Program-made: the position numbers and the translations under genes
Notes under the pieces: generated by a model
Seen by the model: the letters and a program-made list of their open reading frames with translations, nothing else
Database searches by the model: none
Told to the model about the DNA's origin: nothing
NCBI GenBank assembly: GCA_951804985.1
Contig: OX638135.1
Location: forward strand, 13,791,735 to 13,855,734
From: Dryomyza anilis
Lineage: Eukaryota; Arthropoda; Insecta; Diptera; Dryomyzidae
Length of the DNA stretch: 64,000 nt
Direction: 5' to 3'
Shown: piece after piece, positions 1-9,862 of the stretch
How the letters are laid out: each line of letters starts with the position of its first letter
How positions within the stretch are numbered: position 1 is the stretch's first letter

Positions 1-4
1 GTGT

Positions 5-592
5 TTGGTTTGTAATGCAGTAGTAGGAATATTAGTTTATATCATACACTTTATAGGTATTGTGTCGATTACACTGAGGAACAAAATAATAAAATTAGGA
101 GAATATGAAAAGTATAAGGGAACCTTTGGAGAGGAAACAGTAGGGTATAAAGTAAAAAACATATTATCAAGAATATCAAAAAGTATTGAGAATTTCGTAA
201 TAGAATATGATAAGAAGATTAGATGTCATATGAGTGAGTTTAGTAAAAGAAAGAATCGTATAATATGCAGTAGGCAGGGTGACTGTTTCAAACTACCTAA
301 TGTAAGTGATGTTTTCATCGAAGTACCTTGTGAGGATGCTAAAAATGGAAAACTCATATTACTGGTAGATTTGGGAGCAGATGCTAGTATAGTAAAGGAG
401 GGGTCGATGATACGACTTCCGGGTTTTGATAAAAATACTCAGAAGGACTTTAGTGGTGTTTTGGGGGGATGCGTAAGGACTTTAGGGACAATAAATATTC
501 AGCACAACAGTATAGAGTGGTTCTGTTTAAAGATGCATGTAGTGGCACTTGAACAAGGAATACCCGCTGATGGAATAATAGGACGAGAATAG
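5..592 (+). pseudogene. pol: Element A copy 1 protease region (Gag-Pol N-terminal part)
   Basis: The frame is open across 195 codons. It begins with a hydrophobic stretch (about residues 4-24) that looks like a membrane segment, continues through a basic, charged linker, and then shows the retropepsin layout: the active-site loop reads DLGADAS (about residue 122) and the C-terminal motif reads DGIIGRE at the end. The usual Asp-Thr/Ser-Gly triad is Asp-Leu-Gly here, as in copy 2, so activity is doubtful. The related element C at 62088 has DSGA at the same place. The frame stops at TAG 590-592; RT starts in another frame downstream. Confidence 0.8.
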
Positions 593-665
593 GTCCATAA
601 TAAATGCCATACATAAGCAGTTAATATTTCATGATAAAGATAAAAACAATACTATACAACTACCC

Positions 666-1718
666 ATGAGGACACGGGCAGACATGGAAAATATTTTTCT
701 AAATCAGGAATTAAAAGTAGAACCTACAACCGCAAAGATAGTATCATTACGTTTAAAAACAAAAATTCCAATCGTCTTAATACATAAACAAGAAATTTGT
801 CCAGGAGTATATTTGGGCGAGAACATATCGAATGTTAGCAAAAATAGAGTTTATGTGTCCGTATTAAATGCTACAGAAAAAGAATTTATAATAGACAGTT
901 CTTTTAAACCAAAATTCTCGAATTTCAATCAGTATAAGGAATCGGATACCAACAATTCTAAAATAAATAGCATAAATTCAGTAAACATTACGAACAGAAT
1001 TAACAAATTATTAGAGGAAATAAAAATTGATGGAACCTTGAATAAAGACGAAATTACATCTTTACAAAATCTGTGTATTTCGTATCATGATGTTTTTCAT
1101 TTAGACGGCGATGAATTAACATACACGCCAGTACTTAAACATGAAATAATAACACAGTGGAACCAACCACCAATCAATCAAAAGCAATACAAATTGCCAC
1201 ACACACATAGAGATGAAATCAACAGACAGGTTAGTAAAATGTTGGATGACGGCATTATATCGCCAAGCATATCACCCTGGAATTCACCGATGTTGCTAGT
1301 TCCTAAGAAGAGCGGCAAGGACGGTAACAAAAAGTGGAGGCTAGTTATAGATTTTCGTAAGTTAAACGATGTGACAATTAAACAAGTATTTCCGATTCCT
1401 CGAATAGACGAAATATTAGACCAATTAGGTCACAGTCGCTATTTTTCAACTTTAGACTTGGCAAGTGGTTATCATCAGGTACTAGTTGAAGAAGGGGATA
1501 AGGAAAAAACAGCTTTTAGTACAGGTCTTGGTCATTTCGAGTTTAACAGAATGTCTTTTGGTTTAACAGGGGCTCCAGCCACTTTCCAAAGAATAATGAA
1601 TCACATATTAACAGGTTTACAGGGTACCGATTGCTTTGTTTATCTTGATGATATAGTGGTGTACGAAAAGAATTTAGCTGAACATGAGCTTAGGTTGAGT
1701 AGAGTATTGCAGAAATAA
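666..1718 (+). pseudogene. pol: Element A copy 1 reverse transcriptase (fingers and palm)
   Basis: Ty3/gypsy reverse transcriptase. Visible motifs in order: a SPWNSPMLLVPKK fingers motif, WRLVIDFRKLN, FSTLDLASGYHQV (first catalytic Asp), FSTGLGHFEFNRMSFGL, and the catalytic FVYLDDIVVY near residue 325. The ORF ends at TAA 1716-1718, inside a conserved stretch that continues in the same frame to the thumb at 1761, so the stop is premature. The identical stop is present at 16479-16481 in copy 2, so it predates the duplication. Confidence 0.9.
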
Positions 1719-2440
1719 AGGGAACACAATCTAAAATTAAATACAGAAAAATGTCAGTTTTTGCGTCGCGAAGTTGTCTATTTAGGACATAAATGTACGG
1801 AGCTAGGTGCCCTGCCAGATCCCTCAAAGGTTGAATGCGTGAAAAATATTCCAGTACCAAGAAATAAAAAAGAAGTACAAGCGTTTTTGGGATTAATTAA
1901 TTATTACAGAAAATTTATAAACAATATGGCAAAATTATCATTACCAATTAATAAGTTACTTAGAAAGGATGTTAAATTCACTTGAACCGACGATTGTCAA
2001 AATTCATTTATTAAACTAAAAGAATCAATAATTTCACCACCCATTCTCGCATATCCAGATTTTACAAACCCTTTTTTACTTACAACAGATGCAAGTAACG
2101 AAGCATTAGGTGCGGTACTGTCACAAGGCAAAGTAGGGAGCGACCGATCAATAGCATTTGCTAGTAGGGCATTAAATGAAGCCGAAAAAAACTACTCCAC
2201 CATTGAAAAGGAATTTTTAGCTATAGTCTGGGCAACGAAAAATTTTAGAGCTTATCTTCTAGGCCGACATTTTCAAATTTATACAGATCATCAACCATTA
2301 CGTAGCACAGCAAATCTCAAAGATCAGACATCAAGGTTAGCCCATTTCAGGCATAAATTATCAGAATATGATTACGAAATATCTTACAAACCAGGTAAAC
2401 AGAATTTGAACGCAGATGCTTTAAGTAGAATTCCACATCC
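1719..2440 (+). pseudogene. pol: Element A copy 1 RT thumb and RNase H
   Basis: The frame that continues after the RT stop shows YLGHKCTELG and GLINYYRKF (thumb), then the RNase H core: [15 protein letters not shown] (first Asp), [10 protein letters not shown] (Glu), YTDHQPL (Asp) and the NADALSR boundary before integrase. A TGA at 1983-1985 stands where relatives have Trp; the same stop is in copy 2 (16746-16748). Length and order fit the family. This is a continuation of one Pol ORF, not a separate gene. Confidence 0.85.
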
Positions 2441-3650
2441 AGAACCAAATATTACTGCGGTCCAAACACGGTCTAAGACCACACAGAATAAATTAGATAA
2501 TCAAATTTCAAAATCCAAAAAACAAGTGAGCACGCCAGTACTGGATGAAATAACAACAGACACCAAGAACGAATTAAACTCAAGTTTACTATTAACTGAC
2601 CCAGAGGAAATTAAAACTGTTATAAAAGACTTTCATGACTCAGCATTAGGGGGTCACCAGGGCGCAGAGAAAACATATTTTAGAATCAGAAAACAATTTA
2701 AGTGGAAAGGTATGCAGTAACAAATAAAAGATTACGTTAAGAATTCTCAAAAATGCCAAGTAAATAAAAGTTCTAGGCTTACTAAAATGCCAATGGTTTT
2801 AACTGATACGCCTGTACGACCATTCGATAAAGTATACATGGATTTTGTAGGCATTTTACCGGAAACTATATCTGGAAATAAATATATATTAACTTTTCAA
2901 GATGATTTTTCAAAATATATGTGCTGCGTAGCTATCCCAGACGCAGAAGCAAGCACTGTAGCAAAAGCATTTTACGACGAAATTATTACAAGACATAACA
3001 TACCAAAAGTATTGATAACCGACAATGGTTCGAATTTTGTTTCAAAATTATTTTCGGACACGTGTAAATTGTTAGGAATTAAAAAGTTACATATTACGCC
3101 ATATCATCCACAAGCCAACGGCTCTTTGGAACGAAGCTACCGACCATTAGCAGAGTATTTACGAAGTTTTGCGAAAGAGGATGGATCAAACTGGGACCAG
3201 TGGTGAAATACAGCAATACATGTACACAATAATACAATGCATATGTCCACCGGGCAAACGCTTTTCTGTACTTTATACGGTTACGATTTTGAAATGCCAA
3301 CCAATCTTAAACGCAAATTCTCACCAGTATATAATACCGATGATAGCAACAAGCTATTAAAATACCAAATTCAACGCACACACGAAATCGTACGACAAAA
3401 TCAAAACAGAGCCAATGAAAAATCTAAGCAAAGCTATGATAGCTCATTACACCCAATAATATTCAAAGTAGGCGATAAAATTTTACTAAAAAATCAAAAT
3501 AGGAAAAATAAATTTTGCACCAGTCTGGGTGGGACCCTACGAGGTACTTTCAATAATAAGCCCTGTAACAACTGAGATATGTATCAAGGGTAAAGGGAAA
3601 AAATTTCATAACAATTTGTTAAAAGCATACAACAGTATAGTTATGTAGGA
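2406..3650 (+). pseudogene. pol: Element A copy 1 integrase
   Basis: Integrase in three open pieces. The N-terminal zinc domain has its two His ([10 protein letters not shown]) but only one of the two Cys (SQKCQ where relatives have CxxC). The catalytic core has all three acidic positions: YMDFVG, ITDNGSNF and NGSLERS. The C-terminal part shows the YDSSLHPIIFKVGDKI region. Breaks: TAA at 2718-2720 (private to copy 1), TGA at 3204-3206 (shared with copy 2) and a frameshift near 3520-3540. It would integrate element DNA if intact. Confidence 0.85.
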
Positions 3651-4506
3651 TTAAATAAACACTGTCTGCAACAAGAACCAATAATTTTTAACATCATTGA
3701 AATAAAGTCAAATAGTTAGTGCAGGACAGAATAGCTAAGTATTACATATTGAAATTGAATTGAAATAAATAAATAATAGAGAAAAACTATATTTTTTTTT
3801 AAATGAATGAACTATATTTTAAAAAAAAAAAAATAATTTTAAATAATTTATAAAATCCAAAAAATGTCATGTAATATTGCCAAAATACAAATAGCAGAGA
3901 AAATAGCTATGTATTAATTGAAGATGACTAGCATTGAATATAAACAAATCAAAAAATCAAATTATTATTTGAGGTACGAATTTGCAAGGTATAAAAATTA
4001 CGTTGTCATTAAAATTGCGCTAGGTCAGTACCTACCTCAATGGCATTTTAAACAAACAAGTTCATTGCGCATAGAGCGCAATGCTCCCAGCTCATATTAA
4101 TATAGAAGGCTTGAATATATTCATATGCCAACCGATTAAATGCACTTCAGCACTTTACAGGCAGAAGCCACTAACGTACTGGAACTGAAACGAGATACGG
4201 TAGTGCAGCGACAAAACTGACTAATATTTTTTATCATTAACACAATTTTCATTCATGAAACTAAATATATTAATGCAGATATGCATTAATATAGCAAACT
4301 AAAAAACATTTTAAATTCATCATTACACGGTAATGAAAATAAATAATAGTACATGTTGACACATATGTAAATTAACTATTATAACTAATTAAGGTATAAT
4401 TATCCCCATAGCCTTAACAGGATGTATTAAGGTAAAATAAGAAATATTTATAAGAAAACTATATGATATGATCAAGGATTCCATTAAATATGTAAAAAAA
4501 AATGGA
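3651..4506 (+). other. Element A copy 1 non-coding gap between integrase and env
   Basis: AT-rich stretch of 0.86 kb with homopolymer runs near 3790-3840. A 60-codon ORF (3918-4100) starting MKMTSIEYKQ is open in both A copies, but I recognise nothing in it. The same gap lies at 18420-19270. Its position suggests an intron or leader for a spliced env message; I see no other function. Confidence 0.6.
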
Positions 4507-4532
4507 ATTTCCTCTCTTTCTCTTTACGATAG
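4507..4532 (+). promoter_or_regulatory. Possible env 3' splice site (copy 1)
   Basis: A pyrimidine-rich run (tttcctctctttctctttac) is followed by GATAG, 25 bases before the env ATG at 4557. This is what the acceptor of a spliced env mRNA should look like in gypsy-type elements. The same sequence with one change is at 19277-19305 in copy 2. Confidence 0.45.
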
Positions 4533-4556
4533 GCAATAAAAAGCGAAACCAACATA

Positions 4557-6457
4557 ATGATTAGAATTGTCACACTGGTCCTGATGCTGGCAGCCAATGA
4601 AGCAGTCAACATCACACAGACATCAATTAATGATACAAGATTATTCTTTGAGAAGACAACTGATGCTTTGTTCTACAATAATGAATAGACGATAATAGCT
4701 AAATTTAAACCGCTACAACTGAACGATTTCCTGGAACTGACAAACAAATACATAATCACGGCAAATACAATGTGCGAACAAATGAGCTCCAATGTAAACG
4801 GACCCAGCATAAAAAGATCCTGTTTAGCAGCAACACGGGAAACCATGGCAATAATAGCCACACTACAGAAAAATGAAGAAATAATTAAGCGTACAATAAA
4901 GAGTAACCGACAAAAGAGATCACTCAATTTCATTGGCGAAGGACTGATGGACAATAAAGAAAGAGAGACTATCTATATACACCTGAATAATATTGATGAA
5001 AATGAACATAAAACATAAGAAATTATGAAAAGACAAATTACGGTGATTTCGTCAAATTATAACAAGGTAGCAGAACCTTTATTGAATTCATTGAAGGAAG
5101 TCGAAAATCTGCAAAATGTATTAAACATAACAAAAAGAACACAAAAATATATCAATGAAAAAATAAACCAAAAAATTAGTCATTTACTATTCATGATGGA
5201 TACCTTGGAAATTCAATCTACAATTAATGCAAACCTAATCGAAATTCAAGGACAACAGCAAGAGGACAACAATAGAATTTACCCAATACCCACAAATATT
5301 AATGAAGAATTGGATGCATTGGTTAAAACAACATATGACTACATATCAGAAGCAGAAGACCGGAGCAAATACATAGGTCTATCGAATGAAGATAACAGCA
5401 AATGCATTTTGGTTAGCCAACATACGGACAAAGAAATTACACTATGCAAACGTCCAGGAACCATGCTAACAACTAGCAACACACTATGTGAAGTCGCGCT
5501 GATTCAACACAGAACAGATATTAAAGATACCTGTGAACATGTTGCAATCAAAAGGAGTTCTGGCCTAGTAGTTAAACTATGGACACCAAACACATGGTTG
5601 TATAAATTCAATACACCAGCCTTTTTCGAAGCAGTTTGTGGGTCAAATATAGCCACATTGACACTATCCGGCCTGGGTTGGATGTCCATAAATGAAGCTT
5701 GCAGCATACACAACAAAGAAATGATACTGCCATACGAGTTTACACATCAAAGCATTAGGAATATAACATACAAGAAGGAAGAACATACGGTTATAATAGA
5801 AAATTTACAAGGCAATTGGTCATCATTACCATATTCAAATATATCACAAACATCGTTACCGATCTTGGTGTCAGATCACCGCAAAATAAGATCAGCATTA
5901 AGAGATGGGCATCGTGATTTCGACGAAATATTACTACAATTAACTGATAACCAGGAATGCAAAGAATTACTTAATCGTCAAAATAAAATAACGAAAACCG
6001 GTATGTCTTACGGCATTTTAATGCTTAGCAGCATATGTATTATACATACATTACTACTCCACAATTAAAAATAAAGCCGATGAATTTAATACAAATAAAT
6101 CACTAATAGCAACAATAAATGTAGAAGCGGCTAAGGAAAACCTTGAAATGGTGTCAAATACATTTCCCAGCAAAAAATCGCCACTCGAAAAAATCGGGTC
6201 ATTGCGGAAATCAACAACGCAGAAACCAAACACCACAACACCCATAGCAAGTCAACGAACGAAGTCACATGAAATAGAAGCCAATACGTCAGAAACAACA
6301 ACAACGCATCGAACTATCGCAGAACAGCAGCATTCAGAAACGAAAACATCGGGACCAGGTTTTTATTATATATACCTGGAAATTACAACCCTTAATTTAC
6401 TAATATCCATTAAATATTATATAAGTAAAGATCATAACTTCATAACTAATAGAACTT
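4557..6457 (+). pseudogene. env: Element A copy 1 envelope gene, broken
   Basis: Errantiviral Env of the baculovirus F-protein-like class. The ATG at 4557 opens a short hydrophobic signal-like N-terminus (MIRIVTLVLM). A furin-type RQKRS site precedes an LNFIGEG fusion-peptide start (about 4910-4950). Lesions: TAG at 4686-4688 (copy 2 has Trp), an 18-bp in-frame deletion in the fusion peptide, a TAA at 5016-5018 shared with copy 2, and a 14-bp deletion near 6029 that shifts frame inside the transmembrane segment. The tail frame resumes at 6148-6459. It would mediate membrane fusion if intact; here it cannot. Confidence 0.85.
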
Positions 6458-6604
6458 AACGTAATTTATACCACATAAAACAATGTAAAAAGAAAAAACT
6501 ATTATTCTTTTTAATAATAATTTTCTCTTCAGAAATAATTAAAATAATACAAAAGAAAAAAAAACTATTATTCTTCTTAATAATAATAATTTTTTTTTCT
6601 TTCA

Positions 6605-6619
6605 ATTAGGGGGGAGGTA
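6605..6619 (+). promoter_or_regulatory. Polypurine tract of element A copy 1
   Basis: The run AGGGGGGAGG lies immediately before the 3' LTR, in the place of the plus-strand DNA primer. Identical in copy 2 at 21412-21422. Confidence 0.8.
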
Positions 6620-7220
6620 TGGTGTGTATCATAATCGTAGAGTTCACAGCTTATATATGATCCACTGTTGTGTATCATAATCGTGGAACTTACAGCGTGC
6701 TTATGTTCCACAATATACCATAACCAGTATATTTTTCTTTATGGCATACTTTTAGGGTTAAGCATTATGCATGTTAAACACAAACAGCATTTAATTGTCT
6801 TGGCGCACACCGCTTAACATAGCACAGGTATACACGCCCACGTTAAATAGGTCACTCAGATCACACAAATAAATGCTGACTTAGTTATTTTAGAATGATG
6901 AAAGTACTCAATTTATTGTGAAATTATAAATACGCTGACTAAGTTATTTTAGTATGATGAAATTACTCAATTTATTGTGAAATTATAAGAATACGAGGTG
7001 TTAAGTAGAAGTTAAGTATAGACTAAGAATGAATTGTTTTCGATAAGCTGAACTGTCTACAAATAAGTGTTAAGTATAAGTGTAACCAACTTTTAAAGCG
7101 AAATAAAGTGTCTTAAGGTAAAAAAGATCAGGTTGTTTAATAAAGAAAGTAAAAAGGACTCAGTAAGTATAAATAGGATCAAATTAAAGTCCTAGTAGTA
7201 GGACCATTTAACTTACAACA
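6620..7220 (+). repeat. 3' LTR of element A copy 1
   Basis: 601 bp, same length as the 3' LTR of copy 2 (21425-22025). It starts TGGTGTG (copy 2: TGTTGTG) and ends CAACA, a short inverted repeat. The first about 70 bases contain a roughly 48-bp internal repeat of the LTR start (TGTATCATAATCG at 6624 and 6672). A second tandem repeat of about 59 bp begins at 6875 and 6934. I count about six differences from the copy-2 3' LTR. Confidence 0.9.
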
Positions 7221-7224
7221 GCTG

Positions 7225-7613
7225 TCACGTCAACCTCTTGAGGCGATACGAAAACTGGATTTGCAGACGGCAGCCGGAGAGGCATGTGCGTTGCTTACGA
7301 GAAGAATGAACGAAGTACGTGAGCAGCCAGACAAGTTTCCAGATTACCTCCTAATTGAAGACAGGTTATAAGACACTGAGCAATGGTGTGGCTGTTCACA
7401 CGTCAGGTGAGCGAACGCTGCGACTGCGTGATATATTTGAGATGGTAAAACGAAATCTTGCGCGAGCAGCGCAGGACCAGGCGCGGCATTACAATATGCG
7501 GAGAAGGCCATGGAGACCCAATGTGCAACCAATAAGTCAAAGTCATCTACGACCTCGAGTGAGATCTCGAGTGAGATACGCATCGAATTTCGTTGAGCAA
7601 AATAATTAAACAT
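7225..7613 (+). pseudogene. pol: Element B copy 1 integrase remnant
   Basis: The first about 45 codons match the region before the integrase zinc domain in copy 2 (from 22030). At about 7363 roughly 600 bp present in copy 2 are missing, which removes the HHCC domain and the whole DDE core. The frame then matches the C-terminal part (RALRLRDIF-like, RPWRPNV) and a second deletion near 7522 removes most of the rest. Not functional. Confidence 0.85.
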
Positions 7614-7630
7614 TTATTTTACAGAAGAAA

Positions 7631-8741
7631 ATGAATACAGACGAATCAAAAGTGTTTGACCTGCCTCCTGGCAGTTTTGGAGGTCAGGTTTTAGACGATC
7701 TACAGGCAATGTCGCTAGGGATGGTGGCACACGACAGCAAATGGAGGCAACGGCAGAGCGACCACGCTCAATACGCCGCATGCGGGTGGAGGCGGCGATT
7801 ACTACACCGACAACTTTGGGTGTACAAAACGAGCGACAGGAGTTGTGCCGTTTCCCGCTGAAACGAGGCATCACCATCACAATCGGCGATTACCGATGCC
7901 TGTCAGAGGGCGGCTACGTTAACGACAACATCATAAATTTTTGGATTTCGTAAATCAACCAATTTACGAGACTAGCGGTCCGATCGAACGATCGAAACGG
8001 TTTCCCGTAGAAGCAGCGGTGGAGAAGCGAAAGACAATTGCCAGATTGATCCGATCCATGACGAATGATACAAGTAAGCAGACACCGATTGAATGGCCTA
8101 GTTTGGAAGCCGCACCGAAGACCAAAAGCCCTAGCACACCCGCGGGCGTATCAACATGTAACGCAAGGGCATCAACAGTCAACAACGCACACATAGGTGC
8201 ACCCAGGAACCGTAACGCACCCACAAATACGTTAACAGATCAATTTACACTCGCGAATGTACCGAAGTCATCACAACCCCCACTAGCGGTGACCACGAGC
8301 GACACGGAGATTACAGCTAAATCAGGTCGCGACAGAAAATTGACAGAAGACCCCGATGAGCTGAATACAGATACGTCGAGCAACGCTGATCAGGGCGCGG
8401 TGCAACCACCGGTCACATGTAATGAAGGAAATTCCAGCGAGACCACCCGGAATCAGCAGCCAGATGCAGACAACATGTCTGATGACATTATATTCGGATG
8501 CTTAGACGAGAACGAACCTTCAGGAGAACCGGCTTTAGACATGTCATGGGCAGAGGCAGATGCACCAGAATCAATGGCCATGAACGTGTCAACCCAATCA
8601 GGCGTTCCGGGTGCAGGAATAGGAGCCGACGCAGAAATCGAGGAAGCAACCCAACCACCACAACTGTGGCCGCCACTACTTTGGGAGCAGGCAATGACTC
8701 TTGCCGCAACAAGGAGGCCAGGAGCACGGCTGAGCGTTTAA
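7631..8741 (+). pseudogene. Element B copy 1 third ORF, Ulp1-like core deleted
   Basis: Matches the ORF at 23450-24953. The start (MNTDESK) and the YVNDNIINFW segment are present, but about 245 bp that encode the catalytic His, Asp and Cys in copy 2 are missing at about 7945. An extra stretch near 7712 also shifts frame. The C-terminal tail (7941-8741) is open here for 266 codons and is better preserved than in copy 2: low complexity, rich in Thr/Ser/Pro/Ala and then acidic (MSDDIIFGCLDENE). See the copy-2 entry for the proposed function. Confidence 0.7.
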
Positions 8742-8832
8742 CGCCGTATGGACGGGCGAAGTTTCCGGATCCGAGTGACCAGAAACGGGGCGATACATAT
8801 TACCGAGGTTACTCGCGCCCCGTTAATCCCGG

Positions 8833-8848
8833 GAAAGTAAAAGGGGAG
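8833..8848 (+). promoter_or_regulatory. Polypurine tract of element B copy 1
   Basis: GGAAAGTAAAAGGGGAG abuts the TG of the LTR. The same sequence precedes the 3' LTR at 25061. Confidence 0.8.
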
Positions 8849-9200
8849 TGTGACGACACGGTTTTGCAAGGTTGCGAAACCCTGCCGCACAAATGCAGGC
8901 GACAACAGAATCCCGTAAGTTGGCACCAACACTTAAAGGGATATATAATATAACAACAACAACAACAGCAAGGAAGCCACGTGAAATTTAGAACCTTCGA
9001 GAAGAAGAGCAGCGATAAACAGCCTAACGGGTCGAACAGCAGCGTGCCTAGCAACAACGAGTGGAGAAACAGCGAGACGAACAGATGGAGAGACGACAGC
9101 AGCAACTCAGTAGGTGCGAGCAGGATGACGATAGGGTGGCTGGAAAACAAACACATATTTTCCAGTAAAAATCAACGAATGACTGGAAGAACAAGAAACA

Positions 9201-9210
9201 TATATAAAAA
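9201..9210 (+). promoter_or_regulatory. TATA box of the element B LTR
   Basis: TATATAAAAA, followed 25-30 bases later by TCATTCG, an initiator-like sequence. Duplicated in the 3' LTR near 25413. This would place transcription start near 9230-9235, so the hairpin repeats lie in the transcribed R/U5 part. Confidence 0.6.
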
Positions 9211-9320
9211 CAGGAGCGCGGGCTCATTCGTTAGCTGGCGGCGTCGAGGCAACACCTTATTAGTTCGGTGGACGTACAGGTAACCAGGCAGGATTTTATT
9301 TAGTTAGAGACAAGCATAGA

Positions 9321-9464
9321 CTCGGTTTAGTGGAATAAAAATTACGCTAACCGAGATAGTGGTTCAGGTTCGATTTAGTGGACTTAAAATTACGCTAATC
9401 GAATTAGTAGCATAGCCTCGATTTAGTGGACAGATAATCACGCTAATCGAGTTAGGTGCATCGG
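9321..9464 (+). repeat. Three 48-bp repeats, each a stem-loop with paired base changes
   Basis: Hairpins at 9321-9355, 9369-9403 and 9417-9451, exact 48-bp period. Stems are CTCGGTT/AACCGAG, TTCGATT/AATCGAA and CTCGATT/AATCGAG, each extended by TAG/CTA with one bulged T, around a loop of about 16 bases. Differences between units occur on both sides of the stem so that pairing is kept. The set is repeated in the 3' LTR (25533-25676). They lie downstream of the TATA box and so probably in the RNA leader. Confidence 0.8.
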
Positions 9465-9705
9465 GTAGGGATTAACACGAGGACTCAAAATTACTCAACG
9501 TTGAACCCTACCGTTGTCCGGCGACACAATCGCGAACGGCGCTATTTTTCTTTTATATATATTCAAAATAATATTTTGTATTGAATTAACGAATAAAGAA
9601 TTTAAAAAATTCACGCCTTGTGTTAAATAAATTAGTGTAGCGAACCCGGCCAACCTCTGAGCATACCTCAGCTATGTACAACCGCGTTTAAACGTTTCGG
9701 TACAA

Positions 9706-9723
9706 TGGCGCTCGAGCAGGGAC
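9706..9723 (+). promoter_or_regulatory. Primer binding site of element B copy 2
   Basis: TGGCGCTCGAGCAGGGAC, one base after the LTR end. It differs at two of 18 positions from the site complementary to tRNA-Lys3 used by lentiviruses; Osvaldo-type fly elements are also reported to use a tRNA-Lys site. This and the Gag type suggest an Osvaldo-like element (inference). Confidence 0.8.
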
Positions 9724-9862
9724 GTGTGATAATATTAAAACATTAAATACGCGTTCGGTTAATTCAAAATTTAAAAAAAAACTCTGTCAAAATATTATTT
9801 GTCAAAAAGGAAAAAAAAAATATCAGAACAATTCCACACAGTAAAATTATTCTAAATAAAAA
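9724..9862 (+). other. Element B leader
   Basis: About 140 bp between primer site and Gag, A-rich with an A8-A9 run near 9772 and 9811. No ATG in a good context at the start of the Gag frame: the first open codon of that frame in the track of codons is a GTG at 9863, so the true start may be mutated. Confidence 0.5.

Larger units (their letters stand above)
1..7220 (+). mobile_element. Element A copy 1: env-bearing Ty3/gypsy retrotransposon, 5' part outside window
   Basis: Order on the plus strand is protease, reverse transcriptase, RNase H, integrase, a 0.9-kb non-coding gap, env, polypurine tract and 3' LTR, which is the order of gypsy-type errantiviruses. The sequence is a near copy of 14772-22025, differing by scattered substitutions and a few indels. 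It ends at a TG...CA LTR followed by GCTG and then by element B sequence. Pol is broken by several in-frame stops and env by a stop, a deletion and a frameshift, so this copy is dead as a protein source. Confidence 0.92.
7221..9704 (+). mobile_element. Element B copy 1, 3' part with shared LTR
   Basis: Sequence matching 22026-25916 with several deletions: an integrase remnant, the third ORF and a complete LTR. It begins exactly where element A copy 1 ends. The LTR at 8849-9704 also serves as the 5' LTR of B copy 2. The rest of copy 1 (5' LTR, gag, RT, RNase H start) lies before the window. Confidence 0.88.
8849..9704 (+). repeat. Element B LTR shared by two tandem units
   Basis: 856 bp, beginning TGTGACGACACGG and ending GGTACA, and matching 25061-25916 with about seven differences. 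It is flanked on the left by the B polypurine tract and on the right by the B primer site, so it is at once a 3' LTR and a 5' LTR. Contents: a CAACAACAA run near 8954, a TATA box at 9201, and three 48-bp hairpin repeats at 9321-9464. Confidence 0.92.

Noticed and set aside
1716..1718. Programmed stop readthrough in A pol (stops shared by both copies)
   Set aside because: The copies arose by duplication, so sharing is expected; stops fall at non-equivalent codons and have no common context.
8498..8953. Arg-rich 151-codon ORF (also 24710-25165)
   Set aside because: Other frame of the third-ORF tail running into the LTR; the Asp/Glu-rich frame is the one continuous with the Ulp1-like part.
7221..9704. 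Independent second insertion of A in another B copy
   Set aside because: Same base, same GCTG flank and shared stops make duplication far more likely than two insertions.
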